From: Halostella limicola
GTDB taxonomy: Archaea > Halobacteriota > Halobacteria > Halobacteriales > Natronoarchaeaceae
NCBI RefSeq assembly: GCF_003675875.1
Contig: NZ_RCDI01000004.1
Location: 248,001-312,000, forward strand
DNA length: 64,000 nt
Reading direction: 5' to 3'
Shown here: one piece after another, positions 61,065-64,000 of the stretch
How the letters are laid out: the number at the start of each line of letters is the position of its first letter
Position numbering within the stretch: position 1 is the stretch's first letter
Made by a program: the position numbers and the translations under genes
The notes under the pieces: model-generated
Told to the model about the DNA's origin: nothing
What the model saw: the letters and a program-made list of their open reading frames with translations, nothing else
The model's database searches: none

Positions 61065-62117
61065 ATGAAATCATTCGTCATGAGGGAGATCGGGGAGACG
61101 GGCATCGTGGAGAAGGAGCGGCCCGACCCGGGTCCGGCGGACGCCGTCATCGAACCGACGGTCGGGTTGATCTGTACGTCGGACTGCCACACGGTTCACG
61201 GGGCGATCGGCGAACGCGAGGACCTCACGCTCGGGCACGAAGTCGTCGGCGTCGTCGACGAGGTCGGGAGCACCGTGGACGACTTCGAACCCGGCGACCG
61301 GGTGGCCGTCGGGGCGATCACCCCCGACTGGAACTCGGAGGCAGCCCAGGACGGGCACCCGTCGCAGTCGAACGGTCCGCTGGGGGGATGGAAGTTCGCC
61401 AACGTCAAGGACGGGACCTTCGCGGAGTACGTCCACGTCAACGACGCCGACGGGAACCTCGCGCACATTCCAGAGGACGTGACCGATCACGAGGCGGTCT
61501 ACACGGCCGACATGTTGAGCACCGGCTTCGCGGCGGCGGAGAACGCCGACGTTCCGGTCGGGGGGACGGTCGCCGTGTTCGCCCAGGGGCCGGTCGGGCT
61601 GATGGCGACGAAAGGCGCTGCCTTGCAGGGCGCGGGGGAGATCATCGCCGTCGAGACCGTCGAACAGCGAAAGGAACTCGCCAGAGCGTACGGCGCCGAC
61701 CACGTCGTGGACTTCGGCGAGGTCGATACGGTCGAAGAGATCACGGCACTGACCGACGGGCGGGGCGTCGATGCCGCTATCGAAGCGCTCGGTGCCGACG
61801 GGACGCTGCAGGACTGCATCAAAGTCACCAAACCGGGCGGGACCGTCTCCAACGTCGGCTATCACGGGGACGGCGAGTTCCGACACATTCCCCGCGAGGA
61901 GTGGGGCGTCGGCATGGCCGAGATCGACATCGTGACCGACCTCTGTCCCGGCGGGCGGCTCCGTATTCGGCGGCTGCTGCGAATGCTGGAGAACGACCGG
62001 GTCGACCCGACCGAGATGACGACCCACGAGTTCGCGTTCGACGAGATCGAAGAGGCGTTCCGGATGATGGACGAAAAGGAAGACGACGTCATCAAACCGC
62101 TCATCCGCTTCGAGTAG
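61065..62117 (+). CDS. Zinc-dependent alcohol dehydrogenase, NADP isopropanol-dehydrogenase type
   Basis: A 350-residue MDR enzyme much like the Thermoanaerobacter secondary alcohol dehydrogenase. Zinc ligands are Cys in LICTSDCHTVHG, His-Glu in LGHEVVG and Asp in YTADMLSTGF. The segment NSEAAQDGHPSQSNGPLGGW replaces the structural zinc loop, as in that group. The Rossmann part AVFAQGPVGLMATKG keeps a modified glycine motif. The end EWGVGMAEIDIVTDLCPGGR also matches. It probably interconverts secondary alcohols and ketones. A terminator hairpin follows the stop codon. Confidence 0.88.
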   Translation: MKSFVMREIGETGIVEKERPDPGPADAVIEPTVGLICTSDCHTVHGAIGEREDLTLGHEVVGVVDEVGSTVDDFEPGDRVAVGAITPDWNSEAAQDGHPSQSNGPLGGWKFANVKDGTFAEYVHVNDADGNLAHIPEDVTDHEAVYTADMLSTGFAAAENADVPVGGTVAVFAQGPVGLMATKGAALQGAGEIIAVETVEQRKELARAYGADHVVDFGEVDTVEEITALTDGRGVDAAIEALGADGTLQDCIKVTKPGGTVSNVGYHGDGEFRHIPREEWGVGMAEIDIVTDLCPGGRLRIRRLLRMLENDRVDPTEMTTHEFAFDEIEEAFRMMDEKEDDVIKPLIRFE

Positions 62118-62146
62118 GCCCGTCGAACGTCCGTTCGGGCCGTTTT
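62117..62146 (+). terminator. Hairpin and T run after the alcohol dehydrogenase gene
   Basis: GGCCC-GTC-GAACG-TC-CGTTC-GGGCC folds as a bulged stem and is followed by GTTTT. It starts at the last base of the stop codon. Form and place fit a transcription terminator. Confidence 0.5.
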
Positions 62147-62441
62147 CGCACCGGCGTGCGATATCGGGGGGTCGTCCCCTCTGCAAACTCTGCTCTGTCT
62201 CCCCGCAGTTCACCTCTTATCGGCCGTGGGCCGCTTGGTCGCCCAGCGAAAAGACCGAGAAGACCGCTGGCCAGGGACTCACGTCGCGGCGGCGAACAGG
62301 ACGAGACCCGTCATCGATACCGGGTGGAACCGAGCAAGATCAGCGGTACTTGGAGGCAATGCCGAACGTGACGGGCGAGAGTCGTCGCGGCCGGGAGACT
62401 TCGAAGACCTACGGCTTCGTCCCCGACTGTCCGAATCCGCC
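62147..62441. other. Intergenic stretch without a supported gene
   Basis: About 295 bases between two convergent genes. Open frames here are Arg-rich and unsupported. Confidence 0.4.
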
Positions 62442-62930
62442 CTACTGGTCGCTGCTCGATTGTTGGTGGAACGGATACGAAGGCGATTGCATATCGTGCT
62501 TGATGCCGGTTGATTCCTCGATCCGAAACCTGTAAAACTCGTTTCCTTCCCTCTCGTTTGCCGTTTCGATCACCCCCGGCCGCCAGATGGGCATTTGAGC
62601 ATCTGTGAGCTCCGATCGCTCCTCTTCGGAGAGTATCTCTATCGTCCCGGTTACGGAGACGCTCCGCCAGTGAAACATTTCGGCGTTGTACACGAGGAAG
62701 CTGGCGGGCTGGGACCGCGCGGAGAGGGCCGCCTTTCGACTCTCCTCCCCGACTACGTAAAAGAAATACAGGTGCGATCCCCCGTCGTATCCGTACGACA
62801 TCGGGACCAGATATGGCGCGTCCTCCGTGGAAAGCCCGAGGACCCCCTGGCTCTGATTCCTGAGGAACCTCTCGATCTCTTCGTCCCCCATCTCTCGTAG
62901 CCCGTACTCGCTGAGATGCTCGATCGTCAT
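62442..62930 (-). CDS. Pyridoxamine 5'-phosphate oxidase-like flavin/haem-binding protein
   Basis: A 162-residue protein with the split-barrel fold. The segments GVLGLSTEDAPYLVPMSYGY near 29-48 and HLYFFYVVGEESRKAAL near 53-69 are typical of haloarchaeal members. SVSVTGTIEILSEEER follows. Most members bind FMN, F420 or haem and are small reductases; the substrate is unknown. It stands alone. Confidence 0.8.
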   Translation of the reverse strand: MTIEHLSEYGLREMGDEEIERFLRNQSQGVLGLSTEDAPYLVPMSYGYDGGSHLYFFYVVGEESRKAALSARSQPASFLVYNAEMFHWRSVSVTGTIEILSEEERSELTDAQMPIWRPGVIETANEREGNEFYRFRIEESTGIKHDMQSPSYPFHQQSSSDQ

Positions 62931-63222
62931 CCCTACTCCGAGATTCCGGGGCGAGCTATATAATTTGTATCGGGTATTCTCTTATCATTTGCATCAGTGG
63001 ATACGGACTCGCTTGGGCTCGTAAGTCCTCCTGGCACACCGCCGGGACAGGAGACGCGCGGTACCGCGAGTCAGTGTCCGCGTTCTCGGAGCGCGTTCAT
63101 CGCGGTTTCCGCCCCAGTTCGTGATGCGCGAGTTGCGACGGTAGCCGCCAGCGCGGCCGGTGGTGACTTCCGCCGATCTCGGCGCGGCATATATTGATAG
63201 TTCCGGGCGGGATACTACAGGT

Positions 63223-63714
63223 ATGACGTTCGTCGTCCCTTTCGACGGATCGGAGATCTCAGCCGCGGCTCTCGGCAGAGCCGTCGAGTACGGAAGCGTC
63301 CTTGACGAGGATACCGTGGCGGTGAGTATCGTCCCCGAGCGGAAACGGTACGCGAGGGAGAAAGGCTGGATCCGGGAGGGCGAGACGTACGACGTCGACG
63401 CCGTCATCGAGCAACTCAGAGAGCAGGTGAGCCGTCTCGCTCCGGACGCCACCTTCGAGCACGAGCGGATCCGGGAGTACCCTCCCTCGGAGGAGATCGC
63501 GGACCACATCAGGCGGATCGCCGCTCGACACGATCCGACTGTCATGTTCCTCGGCAGCGAAAACGTGGGCAGCGTCATCACTCCTCTGACGAGCGTCGCC
63601 GCCAACGTTGCCGCCGAGAAGACGTACGACGTCTACATCGTGCGCCATCGCTCGCCCCCGGAGATCGAGGAGTTGGCGGCTCGTTCGGAGCGCTCCGGAC
63701 AGTCCGATTCGTAG
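63223..63714 (+). CDS. Universal stress protein (UspA-like)
   Basis: A 163-residue protein starting MTFVVPFDGSEISAAALGRA, the typical first strand and helix of UspA. The segment FLGSENVGSVITPLTSVAANVA replaces the G-x2-G-x9-G-S/T nucleotide motif in a degenerate form, so ATP binding is doubtful. The end PVYIVR-like YDVYIVRHRS is normal. I chose ATG 63223; a GTG/ATG further upstream adds 21 unrelated residues. Confidence 0.82.
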   Translation: MTFVVPFDGSEISAAALGRAVEYGSVLDEDTVAVSIVPERKRYAREKGWIREGETYDVDAVIEQLREQVSRLAPDATFEHERIREYPPSEEIADHIRRIAARHDPTVMFLGSENVGSVITPLTSVAANVAAEKTYDVYIVRHRSPPEIEELAARSERSGQSDS

Positions 63715-63852
63715 CGGACCATTGCCGTCACGGCGGACCAGACGATCGATTCACCGTTCACACGGGGGCACGCAGCGACGGCTGCTTCCCGGGCGAGAAA
63801 CGAGGTGACCGACGAGCCGCGACCGTACACGAACGGCGTCGACGCCGACGTT

Positions 63853-64000
63853 TCAGATACCGTATCGCTCCAACAGCCGGTCGGCGATGAACACCGCGCC
63901 ACCGATGACGACCCAGAGTAACGGAACGACGGCGAGTAGTACCACCCAGTGTGGGGCCGGCGTCGTTGCGGTGGTATGTAGCTGGCCGACCACCGACGGC
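63853..64000 (-). CDS. C-terminal part of a membrane protein (truncated by the window edge)
   Basis: On the minus strand an open frame enters from the right edge and stops at TGA (63853-63855). It reads PHWVVLLAVVPLLWVVIGGA followed by VFIADRLLERYGI, a single strong membrane helix and a short charged tail. No longer part is visible, so no family can be given. Confidence 0.55.
   Translation of the reverse strand, partial: PSVVGQLHTTATTPAPHWVVLLAVVPLLWVVIGGAVFIADRLLERYGI

Noticed and set aside
61071-62213. 380-codon open frame antisense to the alcohol dehydrogenase
   Set aside because: Same GC-bias effect; the plus-strand gene has full zinc and cofactor motifs.
1-64000. tRNA, rRNA or CRISPR arrays
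   Set aside because: No cloverleaf-like T-arm sequences, rRNA-like blocks or regularly spaced repeats were seen on reading both strands; a covariance-model scan would be decisive.

Overview
The window reads as haloarchaeal DNA (class Halobacteria). The predicted proteins are strongly acidic, and several exported proteins carry twin-arginine signals followed by a lipobox Cys. There are F420-type luciferase-like enzymes, halocyanin-type cupredoxins, HTH-10 (Bat-type) and IclR regulators, an archaeal-type TATA box close to starts, and a stand-alone haloarchaeal TnpB element. Genus and species cannot be told from the sequence alone. No rRNA, tRNA or CRISPR array was seen.

The window falls into two compositional halves. 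Bases 1 to about 37.6 kb are visibly less G+C rich and carry two catabolic clusters. Bases from about 37.7 kb to the end have the GC-rich third codon positions typical of haloarchaeal chromosomes. The junction is marked by a decayed tyrosine-recombinase gene (37.64-38.68 kb). A second remnant of the 5' end and upstream region of the same kind of recombinase lies at 21.58-21.77 kb, so the 16 kb between them looks like an integrated or shuffled segment. The first bases hold the end of a gene (perhaps ParA) and an acidic partition-associated type protein, which suggests plasmid ancestry for the left half.

Region 1 (1.4-20.1 kb): an IclR regulator, preceded by four copies of a TTTCG-N5-CGAAA palindrome, sits beside a DMT transporter and a catabolic cluster. 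The cluster has a PotABC-like importer with its binding protein encoded separately. The enzymes are a class III aminotransferase, a TPP-dependent decarboxylase-like enzyme, an aldehyde dehydrogenase, two AMP-forming acyl-CoA synthetases, an acyl-CoA dehydrogenase, an enoyl-CoA hydratase, a VOC/methylmalonyl-CoA epimerase-like protein, an F420-type oxidoreductase and a frameshifted D-2-hydroxyacid dehydrogenase. The logical order is import, transamination, decarboxylation of a 2-oxo acid, oxidation of the aldehyde, CoA activation and beta-oxidation-like steps. The substrate is unknown. A HTH/PemK-type toxin-antitoxin pair with a frameshifted toxin follows.

Region 2 (21.6-37.6 kb): a sugar-acid or glycerate cluster. 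It holds an SDR (with the catalytic Lys replaced), two convergent glycerate 2-kinases, a complete Ugp/Mal-type ABC importer, an Ldh-family dehydrogenase, a hydroxypyruvate/glyoxylate reductase, an UlaG-like metallo-hydrolase, a zinc alcohol dehydrogenase, an F420-type oxidoreductase, a RraA-like lyase and an IclR regulator. Two kinases and a glycerate dehydrogenase point to C3 acids entering glycolysis as 2-phosphoglycerate.

Region 3 (38.8-64 kb): redox, copper and denitrification functions. It includes a disulfide reductase, a DsrE protein, a cupredoxin lipoprotein and the remnant of a paralogue, a Cys-containing HTH-10 regulator divergent from a rhodanese/metallo-beta-lactamase protein and MFS transporter, and a copper nitrite reductase fused to halocyanin. 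Further genes are a flavodoxin, membrane proteins, DUF211 plus VIT, a P2-type ATPase, nosY, nosF and a NosL-like/NosD fusion. A TnpB element lies directly after nosD. No nosZ is present in the window. The window ends with a zinc alcohol dehydrogenase, a PPOX-family protein, a UspA-like protein and a truncated membrane protein gene.
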